A stretch of DNA of 64,000 nucleotides from Alteromonas sp. KUL49 (lineage in GTDB: Bacteria; Pseudomonadota; Gammaproteobacteria; Enterobacterales; Alteromonadaceae): the NCBI RefSeq assembly GCF_006538345.1, contig NZ_BJKL01000002.1, positions 62,001 to 126,000 of the forward strand, written 5' to 3'. The notes below the pieces were generated by a model. The model made no database searches. It had not been told where the DNA came from and worked only from the letters and a program-made list of their open reading frames with translations. This document shows, piece after piece, positions 18,520 to 27,111 of the stretch. Positions within the stretch are counted from its first letter, which is position 1; every line of letters begins with the position of its first letter. Made by a program: the position numbers and the translations under genes.

Positions 18520-19128
18520 TCACCCATGCGTCAGAACAACTCTTGACCAAGTAACATGCTTTTTATGGGCAAACTTGCTCGGTCGGTCTTGCGAAGTTGC
18601 ATGACAATTTAAGTTTATGGAATTTGCTAATTCCGAGATTTCCGCCAAAGACGTTGGAAAAACATACTTGCCAGCACCAGCGGGGCCATTTCTCAGTGAA
18701 ATCGCACAACTACCGTCTTTGTGCAAAAGTGATTTTAATTTTCCAATTGCATCTGCACGTTGTTCTGGATGCAAATGATGCCATACACCATCAATCAGAA
18801 TGAACGAGAAAGCATTCTCATATGCTGACAACTTAGTTAATGATGGCAGGGAATCTTGAAGCCAGTTGATAGAAGCGTTGGTGAAATTCGATTTTGCAAC
18901 CTCTATAAAAGCTTGCAGTGGTTCAACCGCAACAACCTCATACCCTAGAGAAGCTAATGCGTTTGAGTTCTGTCCTACTCCTGATCCCAAGTCTAGTACA
19001 AGCGCAGGCGCAGCAGGTAAGAAAGGTAGAAACTCTTTGTTAATATGTTCAAAATCCAAATTCAAGCTGCTATCACAAAAAGAGGCTAAAGCCTCTTCGT
19101 AACCCAGTGTACCTTGAACAACATTCAT
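18520..19128 (-). CDS. Class I SAM-dependent methyltransferase
   Basis: 202 residues. Motif I LVLDLGSGVGQNSNALASLG sits near residue 42, followed by VVAVEPLQAFI (ribose-binding acidic residue) and FSFILIDGVWHHLHPEQRADAI. The substrate is unknown. It lies upstream of the other methyltransferase gene on the same strand with a 29-bp gap, so the two could be co-transcribed. The start has an AGGAATGGATTAA ribosome site. Confidence 0.83.
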   Translation of the reverse strand: MNVVQGTLGYEEALASFCDSSLNLDFEHINKEFLPFLPAAPALVLDLGSGVGQNSNALASLGYEVVAVEPLQAFIEVAKSNFTNASINWLQDSLPSLTKLSAYENAFSFILIDGVWHHLHPEQRADAIGKLKSLLHKDGSCAISLRNGPAGAGKYVFPTSLAEISELANSINLNCHATSQDRPSKFAHKKHVTWSRVVLTHG

Positions 19129-19151
19129 TTAATCCATTCCTAAAAGCACTT

Positions 19152-19304
19152 TCAATACAATACGTATGAAGCATGTGACTCAATCCAAACACCTTGTTCT
19201 CTCTCGCTCCAAGTTTTTGACTCAGGTTCGAAATCACAAAGTTCAACATGCACCACGCCTTCTGCTAGCCACCAATAGCGATAAATAGGATGCAAACCAT
19301 CACT
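19152..19304 (-). pseudogene. C-terminal remnant of an unidentified gene
   Basis: A 50-codon minus-strand frame with coding-like composition (RYWWLAEGVVHVELCDFEP, then SKTWSEREQGVWIESHA) ends at a TGA at 19152. A TAG lies immediately upstream at about 19305, with no start codon or ribosome site. It looks like the tail of a truncated protein. It fills most of the otherwise empty gap between the second methyltransferase and the lipoyl-domain gene. Confidence 0.45.
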
Positions 19305-19331
19305 CTAAAAATATGGCTATAAGTAAACATG

Positions 19332-19754
19332 CTACTTAAGTACGCTATAAACTATTAGTGCGGCACCTAACATCAACGCTACTGCACCGAACACGAGTCC
19401 AGTTTTATCAGTACCTTCAGGCGCTTTTGACGCATCTTCTGGGTCTACTGATTCATGATGCTGATTGAGAGCTATTTCATCTAACTCGTCTAGTAATATC
19501 GGTGCTTCAACACTTTCAACACTAGCCAGTTGCATGGTTAACTGTTCTGATGAGACTGAATCTCCAGGTTTAATAAGCATGTTTTGAATGATGCCATCCG
19601 CTGGAGCCACAACCTCTAAAACTACTTTGTCTGTTTCAATTTCAAATAGCATTTGATCTTTGGAAACTTCGAGGCCGTCGCTAACGAATATTTGCAGTAT
19701 ATTTGCTTCTGTCACTGAAGCAGGCAGCTGTGGAACTTTTATATCAATATTCAT
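19332..19754 (-). CDS. Single lipoyl/biotinyl domain with C-terminal membrane anchor
   Basis: 140 residues from the ATG at 19754, which has AAGGATG upstream. Residues 1-75 form a lipoyl-type domain like the N-terminus of 2-oxoacid dehydrogenase E2 proteins: IKVPQLPASVTEANI, then the hairpin FEIETDKVVLEVVAPADG with the modifiable Lys in ETDKV. A short acidic linker (LLDELDEIALNQHHE) leads to a final transmembrane helix (LVFGAVALMLGAALIVYSVL). There is no catalytic domain. It would be tethered to the inner membrane with the lipoyl domain on one side. The role is unknown; the domain call is confident. Confidence 0.82.
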   Translation of the reverse strand: MNIDIKVPQLPASVTEANILQIFVSDGLEVSKDQMLFEIETDKVVLEVVAPADGIIQNMLIKPGDSVSSEQLTMQLASVESVEAPILLDELDEIALNQHHESVDPEDASKAPEGTDKTGLVFGAVALMLGAALIVYSVLK

Positions 19755-19822
19755 ATACCATCCTTGGGTTACCAATCTCATTTAAAAGGCAAGCTGTTGA
19801 CCTAGACAACCATAAAGGGGTT

Positions 19823-19829
19823 GTTAGGC
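19823..19829. repeat. attC-like GTTAGGC half-site before the next gene end
   Basis: A perfect GTTRRRY box (GTTAGGC) lies 4 bp before the stop of the DUF418-like gene, the same geometry as the attC sites further right. I could not find a convincing RYYYAAC partner to its left (GACAAC at about 19805 is the nearest), so this is a possible, degenerate attC. Confidence 0.4.
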
Positions 19830-19833
19830 ACAT

Positions 19834-20964
19834 TCAACTGCCTGTTATTTTCCGCAATATTGGCTCTAACGGACCTCGACCAAAATACTTTGCATAAGCC
19901 CCCACAAAAGTCATGGCTAAAAGAGCAATGACTATCGACATTGGAATTAATGCGGCAAGACCGATCTTATCAAACAAGCCCAGTCCATATGTGCCAAATA
20001 CAAAACCAGCCAATACTCCTTGACCGACATAAGAAGACAAAGAGTTTCGCCCGGAAAGTACGAGCAAATGTGGAATATTTATCTTTCTTGAGATGTGAAT
20101 AATGAAATACAGATAAATCAATGAGAAGGCTGGTGCACCGATAGCAATACCAACAAGCCCAAATAGTAATAAGATTCCATTAGAATCTGGAAAAACATTG
20201 CTAACAGCGGCCGCATAAAGAATGTTTGTAGGTATGGCAATAATTATCAAAAGCCAAAAACGCTTCTGAATAAAAATCAAACCGTCACTGTTCTCAGAGA
20301 AAAAGTCTGTTTTGGCCGCCGCCAACCCGCAAGCAAAAGCGCCCAAGGCTAATGGCCCTTGTAAAAAGACTAGGGCTACAAAGGTGACAGGCCAGTCATA
20401 TACCCTGATCTCCGTGGCCTCAAGAAAAGTGCCACCAAGGTTTGGACTTGTTTTTTCAAAGGCTGTGGTATTTTGCTCCATCATCGCAGCATCTAGAAGT
20501 ATTCCTGTAATAAACAGAACAAACATACTCACAAGCATCATGCAAACGGCGAACGTCAATAGCCTTCGAGGTGAGAAGTCTTTTATCATCCAGAGAACCA
20601 CTCCCAGCAGTGCATATAAAAATAGAATATCCCCGCTAAACACGAGCAACGCATGGAACACACCTAAGATAGCTAACCCACCCATCCTCCGAAAATACCG
20701 CGACGAAACCGACGCCCCGTTTGACAATGCAGATTTTGACTGAATAGCCATTCCCCAACCAAAGATAAAGGAGAACAGAAGAAAACATTTAAACTGAAGA
20801 AAGCACGCAACAATAAATGCAGCTGAATGATCTAAAAAATTATCTGGCGGAACAAAACTGAATTCTTCGGGCAATGCCATAAAAGGCACATTGACAATAC
20901 AAATGCCAATAAGCGCAGCCATCCTGATTACATCAACTTCGTGACTTCGACGTGAGTTACTCAT
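19834..20964 (-). CDS. DUF418/YeiB-like membrane protein
   Basis: 376 residues with about nine or ten hydrophobic helices. The N-terminus EVDVIRMAALIGICIVNVPF and the segment FKCFLLFSFIFGWGMAIQS match the DUF418 (YeiB) family, as do the RRMGGLAILGVFHALLVFSGDIL and SGRNSLSSYVGQGVLAG stretches. These proteins share the acyltransferase-3-like membrane fold; the substrate is unknown. The ribosome site AGGAGAGG is strong. The stop lies only 4 bp after a GTTAGGC box. Confidence 0.85.
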   Translation of the reverse strand: MSNSRRSHEVDVIRMAALIGICIVNVPFMALPEEFSFVPPDNFLDHSAAFIVACFLQFKCFLLFSFIFGWGMAIQSKSALSNGASVSSRYFRRMGGLAILGVFHALLVFSGDILFLYALLGVVLWMIKDFSPRRLLTFAVCMMLVSMFVLFITGILLDAAMMEQNTTAFEKTSPNLGGTFLEATEIRVYDWPVTFVALVFLQGPLALGAFACGLAAAKTDFFSENSDGLIFIQKRFWLLIIIAIPTNILYAAAVSNVFPDSNGILLLFGLVGIAIGAPAFSLIYLYFIIHISRKINIPHLLVLSGRNSLSSYVGQGVLAGFVFGTYGLGLFDKIGLAALIPMSIVIALLAMTFVGAYAKYFGRGPLEPILRKITGS

Positions 20965-21110
20965 AAACAGACCTCTCCTTGGAAAGTAATTTGAGCTAAC
21001 TAATTTGCATATTTAAAAGGGCACCACTACCAAAACCTTCAGGTACCAAACCAATCCTTAATTGTTAAAAAAGTCATTTCGCAATGGCATTAATTGAGAA
21101 ACAACAAGAG

Positions 21111-21506
21111 CTACCAGTGACCTGTGGTGTAACCTATTTCATCTCCATGCTTCGCAATATAATTGTAATGACCCGATTTATACTCGATGTCATATAGTTC
21201 ATAGTAAGCGCCATCTTGAGTGATAACTGTCAAATCAAACTCCCAATGCGACTCAGGAGTGAAAAACCATAAGACGCTGTCGCTGGTGCCTATCGATTCA
21301 AATGGTGGGTTCTTAATCGACAATTCATGATTTTCAAAACGAATAATAACCTGCTCTATTGGCACATCAAACCAACTGAAAGCTAGCCTAAAAGTATATT
21401 TTTCACCATCGAGAAAGAAATGAAAAAAGAACACAAAAGCCAATGCTGATATAGCACCCGAAACAAACGAGCGTCGTTTAATGGAATCGAAGTTGGATAT
21501 ATTCAT
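21111..21506 (-). CDS. Membrane-anchored protein of unknown function
   Basis: 131 residues. A short N-terminal charged region with RRS (NISNFDSIKRRSFVSGA) is followed by one hydrophobic helix, then a domain rich in aromatic residues (FSWFDVPIEQVIIRF, YYELYDIEYKSGHYNY). The layout suggests an exported domain held by a signal anchor. Family not recognised. There is no clear ribosome site before the ATG at 21506. Confidence 0.6.
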   Translation of the reverse strand: MNISNFDSIKRRSFVSGAISALAFVFFFHFFLDGEKYTFRLAFSWFDVPIEQVIIRFENHELSIKNPPFESIGTSDSVLWFFTPESHWEFDLTVITQDGAYYELYDIEYKSGHYNYIAKHGDEIGYTTGHW

Positions 21507-21554
21507 TGGAATATGTATTGCCGGACAGAAATAAGAGTCTTTTTTGGTACCAAA

Positions 21555-22031
21555 TTATAAGTCTGTTTTATAAACCAGTTTTGTATCTGTTAGTTCGGTT
21601 AATGCTTGTTGTTTTGAAACCGGTGTAATAGTTGCACTTCCCGTCATTGTTGCAACTGTACCAATAAACATTGCGCTATCTAGTTTTGGAGTAATTCTGA
21701 GGAAATACTCTTCACCTGCATTAAAATTAGCAGAATATGATACGGGCCCAGGATACCAATTTGTTAAAAACTTTGACCCCTCTGCTTTAATATCGTGTGT
21801 GCCTGCGTCGAGAAACAATACAGCGTAACCATTATTCCGGAGTTCAAAAAGTTCATCTCCATCAACAAAAATCTCAGGCCATCCAGCAGAATTGAACATC
21901 AAACTGGGTCGATAGATGTAAACAGTTGCTTTGTTCACATGAGTGGCACTCACCTCCTCGAAGACGGGTCCTTTAGCGGCACAACCACTCAAAAAAGCGA
22001 CAAAGACAAATAGTATCGTTAACTTGTTCAT
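21555..22031 (-). CDS. DUF2846-like lipoprotein
   Basis: 158 residues from the ATG at 22031, with GGGAGG upstream. The signal peptide ends in a lipobox (FLSGCAAKG). The mature domain has TVYIYRPSLMFNSAGWPEIFVDG and GTHDIKAEG, close to the DUF2846 pattern seen in outer-membrane lipoproteins. It overlaps nothing, but ends 7 bp after the start of the 22095 gene's downstream region, so the two are tightly packed and may be co-transcribed. Function unknown. Confidence 0.75.
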   Translation of the reverse strand: MNKLTILFVFVAFLSGCAAKGPVFEEVSATHVNKATVYIYRPSLMFNSAGWPEIFVDGDELFELRNNGYAVLFLDAGTHDIKAEGSKFLTNWYPGPVSYSANFNAGEEYFLRITPKLDSAMFIGTVATMTGSATITPVSKQQALTELTDTKLVYKTDL

Positions 22032-22094
22032 TGAGAAGCCTCCCCAGAAAAAACAAAAAATTGAAAAGAATAATCGGAATATTGCCAATCGTTT

Positions 22095-22772
22095 TTACCA
22101 AAACTTCCACCACGGACGTCTAGCTTGCTGTGCTATTTTGACTTCGGGCGCATCGCTTTGAGGCTCAACCCAAGATGATGTATCGACACTGTTAATGCCC
22201 ATATCCATCGAAACTGAATTTTTGATTCTTGCACTATCACTCAGCCGTTTGCTGGCATAAAACTCAATAAGTTCATACGGTAACGCATCGGCTTGATAGA
22301 AAGTTAGTAATTCAATTGACTTAAATGCATGCTCGTCTCTAGAAAAACACTTTATGAACTCTTTTGCCTCTTCATCGGGGTCGTTTAAGTAGAAGACTTC
22401 TTGAGGGTCAAGCATCAAGTATGGGTACTCTAACCCTTCGAGGTCAGACATTGCTTTTTCCCAATACTGCAATCCGAGAGCCTCGTTTTTACAAAATGCA
22501 ATCATTAGCGCTTTGCTGTTTTTGAGATTTTGGATTGCCTTTTCAACTTCAGTTACAGGTGCTTTATACGTAAATATTACTTTTTCACCCGCAGAGTTTT
22601 CCATCTCGTCATGGACGTCGACAAGATCCTCCTCTTCAAAACAAAAGAACCAAGGAACTGGTATTTTGTTTGCACCTGTTGAAAGCACTTTGAACTGAGC
22701 ACCCTCAGCTTGAACTTCTGCAGAATTAGCCGTTTTCAGCGTGCAATTAACTAAATATGAATTGTTAGACAT
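22095..22772 (-). CDS. Hypothetical protein with terminal Trp-rich tail
   Basis: 225 residues, soluble and acidic (EEEDLVDVHDEMEN; LNDPDEEAKEFIK), ending in the basic aromatic tail RRPWWKFW. The N-terminal half reads as a small beta-sheet domain (NSYLVNCTLKTANSAEVQAE). I do not recognise it. A good AAGGAAG site precedes the ATG. The lipoprotein gene follows on the same strand after about 60 bp. Confidence 0.65.
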   Translation of the reverse strand: MSNNSYLVNCTLKTANSAEVQAEGAQFKVLSTGANKIPVPWFFCFEEEDLVDVHDEMENSAGEKVIFTYKAPVTEVEKAIQNLKNSKALMIAFCKNEALGLQYWEKAMSDLEGLEYPYLMLDPQEVFYLNDPDEEAKEFIKCFSRDEHAFKSIELLTFYQADALPYELIEFYASKRLSDSARIKNSVSMDMGINSVDTSSWVEPQSDAPEVKIAQQARRPWWKFW

Positions 22773-22862
22773 AAGTTACTTCCTTGAAACTGTTGGTCGA
22801 GTATGGGCGAAAAAAAATTATATGAAAATTCTACGACTTGATGACCAAGGCTTGTTAGTTCA

Positions 22863-23276
22863 TCAAGAGCGTTTTGCCAATAAAGGACGAAACGTCATGA
22901 CACATATAATCGCTGCATACACCCAAATAAAAGCATTAAAAAGTGTATATACCGTAACACCGCTCTGTAACAACAAAGTGGCGGTTACAAACAGTGAAAA
23001 AACAACAATGACACAGTTAGAGAGAAATATGCAAGCAACTGAAAACTTTAGGTAATCCTCCATCCAACTGGAGAATAGCAATAACAGAACAGAAAACGTG
23101 AAAAAGAACGTGGAGTATAATTCGAAGTCAGCATCGTACAGCAGGCCGAGTACGATGGTAAGCAGTGTGAACCCACCACCAAGCGCAAAAATTGTTGCTT
23201 TAAGTTCTGCCACAGATTTCTGAATCGTCACAAATTCGAAGGTCCTTGGCCACTTCATTCCATAAAAATCAAACAA
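22863..23276 (-). CDS. Four-helix membrane protein of unknown function
   Basis: 137 residues. I use the TTG at 23276 as start because a near-perfect AGGAGATAA ribosome site lies 6 bp upstream; an internal ATG at 23258 has none. Four hydrophobic helices (about 30-50, 53-70, 78-100, 108-130) follow a 20-residue N-terminal tail. A GTTAGTT box, a possible attC remnant (22854-22860), lies 2 bp before the stop, the geometry seen in the cassette array to the right. Confidence 0.6.
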   Translation of the reverse strand: MFDFYGMKWPRTFEFVTIQKSVAELKATIFALGGGFTLLTIVLGLLYDADFELYSTFFFTFSVLLLLFSSWMEDYLKFSVACIFLSNCVIVVFSLFVTATLLLQSGVTVYTLFNAFIWVYAAIICVMTFRPLLAKRS

Positions 23277-23348
23277 TCCGTTATCTCCTAAAATACGCTG
23301 TTAGTCATCCCAAAATAGCGCAGTTTCTTCAGAGCACACTTCGCTTTG

Positions 23349-23816
23349 CTAGAACTGATATCCAAGCTGAACCCATAACGCACTATCCACACCCGAATCG
23401 GTATCACCTGCAACAAACGAAAGACCAATATTAGTACCAGGCTGCTCAATGCCATTAAAGAAATAGTGATACCCGACACCTGCTCCATAAACGGCTTCAT
23501 CGTCTTTGAATGCAACCCGATCACGCCCAACTACTCCTATATATGCCCCGAAACCATGTTGTGTATTCTCAGAATCAAACAAATCGGTTTTAATCCAACC
23601 GCCGCCGACACCACAGGTGGCTCCACCATTGTCTGAATAGCTCACACAACCAGCAGACAGATACTTAAGATCTGTACTTGAGCGGGACGCGACATTTACT
23701 CCCAACCCACTGTATAGAGTTCCAAGCCCTGCACCAAAAGAAAACTCTTCAGCAGAAGCGTGTGCTGAGAATACCAGCGGGAAGCATACAAAAGTGATTA
23801 GTCTAAGTTTTTTCAT
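23349..23816 (-). CDS. Small outer-membrane beta-barrel-like protein
   Basis: 155 residues with a signal peptide (MKKLRLITFVCFPLVFSAHASA). The mature part has alternating glycine-aromatic strands (FSFGAGLGTLYSGLGVNV, GFGAYIGVVGRD, VYGAGVGYHYFF) and a C-terminal Phe after a final strand (ALWVQLGYQF), the signature used by the BAM complex. Two cysteines (AGCVSYS, ATCGVG) could form a disulfide. It is probably an eight-stranded OmpA/W-type barrel; ligand unknown. Confidence 0.7.
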   Translation of the reverse strand: MKKLRLITFVCFPLVFSAHASAEEFSFGAGLGTLYSGLGVNVASRSSTDLKYLSAGCVSYSDNGGATCGVGGGWIKTDLFDSENTQHGFGAYIGVVGRDRVAFKDDEAVYGAGVGYHYFFNGIEQPGTNIGLSFVAGDTDSGVDSALWVQLGYQF

Positions 23817-24020
23817 CAGTTTCCTTACTGTAATTAAATTTCAATACGTAAAATAAGTGAGAGGTAAACAACGCTCCATTAGTTGCGTTGGACCCTGCTT
23901 TTTAAAATTTTATCCATTACTTTTCAATGATTTTGTTAAGTCTGACACAGTCTGAATATAGGGTGTAACACAATATATCTTCGAATTGCTCTCTGCAACC
24001 ACGGTTAATCAAACACTTAG

Positions 24021-24683
24021 TTACGCCCACTCTGCACTTTCAGGCAGTTCATAGCTACTGTATTCCATATGAATGATACGACGAGTGTTTGGTGTAGAAG
24101 CCTTACTCGACGCATGTATAAGAAGAGGGTGCATTATCAATAAATCGCCCGAGTTGCCCACACAATAGTGACTTTGCTGCGTGCTGCTACGACAAACAAC
24201 ATCTTCTTGAGGTAACACACCCAACAAGTGACTTTTAGGAATAACTCTCAAGCATCCATTACTTTGATTAGTAGCATCTAGATGAAGCCTTACAGTCAGC
24301 ATTTTGGAAAACACTTCGGCGGGCGGTTGTGCGTGATTCACGCCGTCTTTGATACTCCAATTAAGCCAACCTGCGCATGCAATTCTTTTCGATACTGCCG
24401 TAGTTTTGTCTTGATGCCATGCAACCATCCAGTTTTGATTTTCTGTTTTGTTAAAGTAAATGGCTCTAGCTAACCTTGGTTCACCACCAATATGTGACGC
24501 GACCAATTTTAATACTTTTTCTGAGTTAGCAAAGGCGTTGATGACCTGTGACTTTTTCTCGATATTCCTTACGCCTCCAGAGCGCCCCGAATGATGTAAC
24601 TTAGATACCGCCAGCCTCAGGTTCACGATATCCTCTTTGGTAGCGAAGTTTTCTACTATCTGATATCCATTTTCTGAGAACAA
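24021..24683 (-). CDS. Phytanoyl-CoA dioxygenase (PhyH) family protein
   Basis: 220 residues of the Fe(II)/2-oxoglutarate-dependent dioxygenase fold. The iron ligands are probably H90 and D92 (VAWHQDKT) and a distal His in LLIMHPLLIHASSK; the arginine pair in NTRRIIHMEYSS would hold 2-oxoglutarate. The substrate is unknown; members hydroxylate lipids, antibiotics or small metabolites. The start is a TTG at 24683 (LFSENGYQIVENF) with GGGACT upstream. An ambiguous attC-like region (GTGTAAC ... GTTACGC) precedes its stop. Confidence 0.85.
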   Translation of the reverse strand: MFSENGYQIVENFATKEDIVNLRLAVSKLHHSGRSGGVRNIEKKSQVINAFANSEKVLKLVASHIGGEPRLARAIYFNKTENQNWMVAWHQDKTTAVSKRIACAGWLNWSIKDGVNHAQPPAEVFSKMLTVRLHLDATNQSNGCLRVIPKSHLLGVLPQEDVVCRSSTQQSHYCVGNSGDLLIMHPLLIHASSKASTPNTRRIIHMEYSSYELPESAEWA

Positions 24684-24733
24684 ATGTTTAGTCCCGTGAA
24701 TGAGTAAAAACAGTGAAGCGCTAGAAAGATAGA

Positions 24734-25132
24734 CTAGCTAAATCGCATAATTGCGACCACAAACATAATGTATGCTCCCAATAGTCCAAGCCAGCCGATA
24801 ATGAAACCAAAGTCCTCGCCATACGAGAAGTAAGATGAAAAGTCTTCAAAAAGTTCGCTGGCTGGTTTTGAGAAAACTATTAAACTGACGCTGAAACTCG
24901 GTTCCCAAAATAGATACCAAAAAGCCCTTGTAGACGATTTGAAGTCGAAAGATAAAAACATAACTGACAGCAGTAAGAACAACGCTATACCCAAAAGCTT
25001 GCCAGTACGCCATTTTTTGAAGTTATCACTCAGTGAGTACCCATACTCGTACTTTGAATAAAGGCAACAGAGAAGAATTGGCGAAACGTACAGTAACAAT
25101 CCTCCCAATAAAGTAAGTGACCGCGTATCCAT
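24734..25132 (-). CDS. Membrane protein of unknown function
   Basis: 132 residues with about four hydrophobic helices: LLGGLLLYVSPILLCCLYS near the N-terminus, LLGIALFLLLSVMFLSFDF, a helix around 75-95 and a final GWLGLLGAYIMFVVAIM helix. Charged loops are few. A good AGGAGC ribosome site lies before the ATG at 25132. Family not recognised. Confidence 0.62.
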   Translation of the reverse strand: MDTRSLTLLGGLLLYVSPILLCCLYSKYEYGYSLSDNFKKWRTGKLLGIALFLLLSVMFLSFDFKSSTRAFWYLFWEPSFSVSLIVFSKPASELFEDFSSYFSYGEDFGFIIGWLGLLGAYIMFVVAIMRFS

Positions 25133-25299
25133 GGTTTAGTGCTCCTGCTGCTGAAACTTAGTCATGAGCTACACATTATCTGCCGTAGTCATTAACAATT
25201 CTTTTAACGTAAATGCCTTCCAATTTGCACACAGGGCAAGGGTTGTTCTGCTTTCGTTGGCAAAAGAATAAGAAGCGCATATCCATCCTTGATTTATAA

Positions 25300-25342
25300 G
25301 TTAGGGCGTAATAAGTGAAGCACCTTCGCTTCATTGGCTAAC
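25300..25342. other. Imperfect hairpin at a gene end, outward-facing GTTAG/CTAAC arms
   Basis: GTTAG at 25300-25304 pairs with CTAAC at 25338-25342, and TGAAGC pairs with GCTTCA inside, around a short ACCTTC loop. The arms are in the opposite order from an attC site (CTAAC...GTTAG), so it is not a standard cassette site. It abuts the stop of the next gene. The remaining 160 bp of the 25133-25341 gap shows nothing coding. Confidence 0.4.
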
Positions 25343-25731
25343 TAAATTCCACTGGACCTTTTCCAATGCTCAATTACACCATCAGCTTTTCCGAGCAGCA
25401 TCATACTGCTAGATGATTCAACGATAATATAATTTAACTCCTCTTGCTGCTCAGGCTTATACGAGTACGAATAATTCAACACCAACTGGTTACCGTTCAT
25501 TACCCATTTACCAGATATTTCGTGAAAATGACTTTCACCAAATCCGTTGGAAAAACCAAGCTCTGTGATATGGCAGGTAAAACTTCCAGACGACTCAAAA
25601 ACACATGTTTTAGCGTCTTCGTAATCCTGCCCTTTTTCGATATGCAACCATTCTCCCACCAAAATTTTCTGTGGTGCGCTAGCACAAGCCAACAAGCATA
25701 GCTGAATAAGTAATACTGAAACTAATTTCAT
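25342..25731 (-). CDS. Small lipoprotein
   Basis: 129 residues with a lipoprotein signal (MKLVSVLLIQLCLLACAS, cysteine in LLACAS). The mature domain resembles lipocalin-like or copper-resistance NlpE-type small beta proteins only in general layout (VGEWLHIEKG, SGKWVMNGNQLVLNYSYSY), so no family is claimed. Its ATG overlaps the stop of the upstream gene by 4 bp (ATGA), so the two are translated together. Confidence 0.7.
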   Translation of the reverse strand: MKLVSVLLIQLCLLACASAPQKILVGEWLHIEKGQDYEDAKTCVFESSGSFTCHITELGFSNGFGESHFHEISGKWVMNGNQLVLNYSYSYKPEQQEELNYIIVESSSSMMLLGKADGVIEHWKRSSGI

Positions 25732-26195
25732 TCTGAAACAATCACTACCACTGGCTCGCTTTCTTTCCCTGATGCTGAAACAGCAGTGAGTTCCAATGTG
25801 AAACCGATAGTTTCAGGGCGAGACTCACCAAGATCGAACCAAACAAAATACATTTCGCGTTTACTGCGGTTGTAAGAGGTATAGGTTACCTCCTCTTTTG
25901 GAAGAACTTCTGAGAAGAATTCACTATCCAACACTTTGAATCGATAAGCAGTTTTGTTAGGTGAGTTACTCTCCTCAAATTTAATGACTATCATCCCAGC
26001 GTCAGAGCATGAGCCGCCATTTCCATCATCAGTCCCACGATGCACCGAAACGACAGATACAATAGGTTTCAATGGAATTACATTGCCATTTTGAACACTT
26101 GAAGGCCTGACAAAATCATAGCCTGGAGCAAAGCTACAAGCACAGGCATGACCGCAGAAGAACAAGGTGCAAAAAAGTAAGAATTTAATCTGCAT
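25728..26195 (-). CDS. Secreted cysteine-containing protein
   Basis: 155 residues from the ATG at 26195 with GGAG upstream; a longer frame from 26306 has no ribosome site and puts 37 residues ahead of the signal peptide. The signal peptide MQIKFLLFCTLFFCGHACAC is followed by a fibronectin-like beta domain (KPIVSVVSVHRGTDDGNGGSC; IGFTLELTAVSASGKESEPV). The gene is coupled by ATGA overlap to the following lipoprotein gene, which suggests a two-gene envelope unit. Function unknown. Confidence 0.65.
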   Translation of the reverse strand: MQIKFLLFCTLFFCGHACACSFAPGYDFVRPSSVQNGNVIPLKPIVSVVSVHRGTDDGNGGSCSDAGMIVIKFEESNSPNKTAYRFKVLDSEFFSEVLPKEEVTYTSYNRSKREMYFVWFDLGESRPETIGFTLELTAVSASGKESEPVVVIVSE

Positions 26196-26309
26196 GAGTA
26201 CTCCACATTCCTGACACACCTCTAGTAAAAGCGTACCCACATCGTAAGAACATGCATTTGTTTTAATAGACGCCGAAACAATTACGTTAACTCCATACCC
26301 AATCATAAT

Positions 26310-26567
26310 TCACAAGAATGGTATTGTGAAAAGGACCTCTTCATTGGGTACTAGCCATATCATTAACATCCCTATCATGCAGAATCCTACGCCAGTAGCC
26401 TTTGCGCTGTTACCAGTGAGTCTAGTTTTGTGACTCTTGATAAACTTAGTATTGTGCTCAGCGCCATTTGTGATACCCGCCTCGATATCAATTTTTCCCT
26501 CTACAACCACTTTCAATCCGAAGAAAATGATTAGTAGTCCACCTATGTCAGCGAATCCAATTTCCAT
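26310..26567 (-). CDS. Small two-helix membrane protein
   Basis: 85 residues. One helix near the N-terminus (ADIGGLLIIFFGLKVVVEG) and one near the C-terminus (TGVGFCMIGMLMIWLVP) flank a polar loop with a SHKTRLTGNSAK segment. A short remnant at 29451-29540 resembles its second helix at DNA level, so the gene may once have had a paralogue in the array. The ribosome site is weak. Family not recognised. Confidence 0.55.
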   Translation of the reverse strand: MEIGFADIGGLLIIFFGLKVVVEGKIDIEAGITNGAEHNTKFIKSHKTRLTGNSAKATGVGFCMIGMLMIWLVPNEEVLFTIPFL

Positions 26568-26693
26568 TACTAGTACCTATAGCGCCGCTCTAACGGGCGA
26601 ATGTGTATTTGAAGCCAGAAGCTCTTAGAGTGGTTCTGGCTATTCTCCTATCAACAACAATATCAAGGGGGTGTAAAGCATGATGTGTCTGGT

Positions 26694-26957
26694 CTATTCG
26701 CTACCAACACTCTTTCGCAGCTGTGCTTTACGTCTTAAATTACGCCTCATAGCCTCAACACTTGGGTATTTAGGTAAAACGAGCCACAAGACAATATAAA
26801 CGAAAGTGGGAATGATAAAGAAAAAGCTGGTAAGTAAGAACGCGAGGCGAAGGCCATTCTTCCGCAATCCATAGTGAGCTGCTAAGCCAGAGCAAACACC
26901 TGCGATTACTCCTGATTCACCACGTGTAAGCACATTGGTATTCTCTAAATTTTGCAT
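26694..26957 (-). CDS. PspC-domain protein
   Basis: 87 residues from the ATG at 26957, which has an excellent AGAAGGAGAG ribosome site. The PspC domain is clear: GVIAGVCSGLAAHYGL, then one hydrophobic helix of the type FLLTSFFFIIPTFVYIVLWLVLP. PspC proteins sense membrane stress or act beside phage-shock components, but no pspA/B gene is nearby. A basic tail (MRRNLRRKAQLRK) follows the helix. Confidence 0.85.
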   Translation of the reverse strand: MQNLENTNVLTRGESGVIAGVCSGLAAHYGLRKNGLRLAFLLTSFFFIIPTFVYIVLWLVLPKYPSVEAMRRNLRRKAQLRKSVGSE

Positions 26958-27111
26958 GCCCTCTCCTTCTGGCAACTCTCGCTGTAAAGCAATTAGTAAT
27001 ATTCCTATGACGGTACTAGCTGTTCGCTTGTCCCAATACATCAAACAATACGCGTCTTTGTTTGTAATTTAAAGCATAGTAGCTCGCCTACATAGCTATC
27101 ACAAACTGCTC

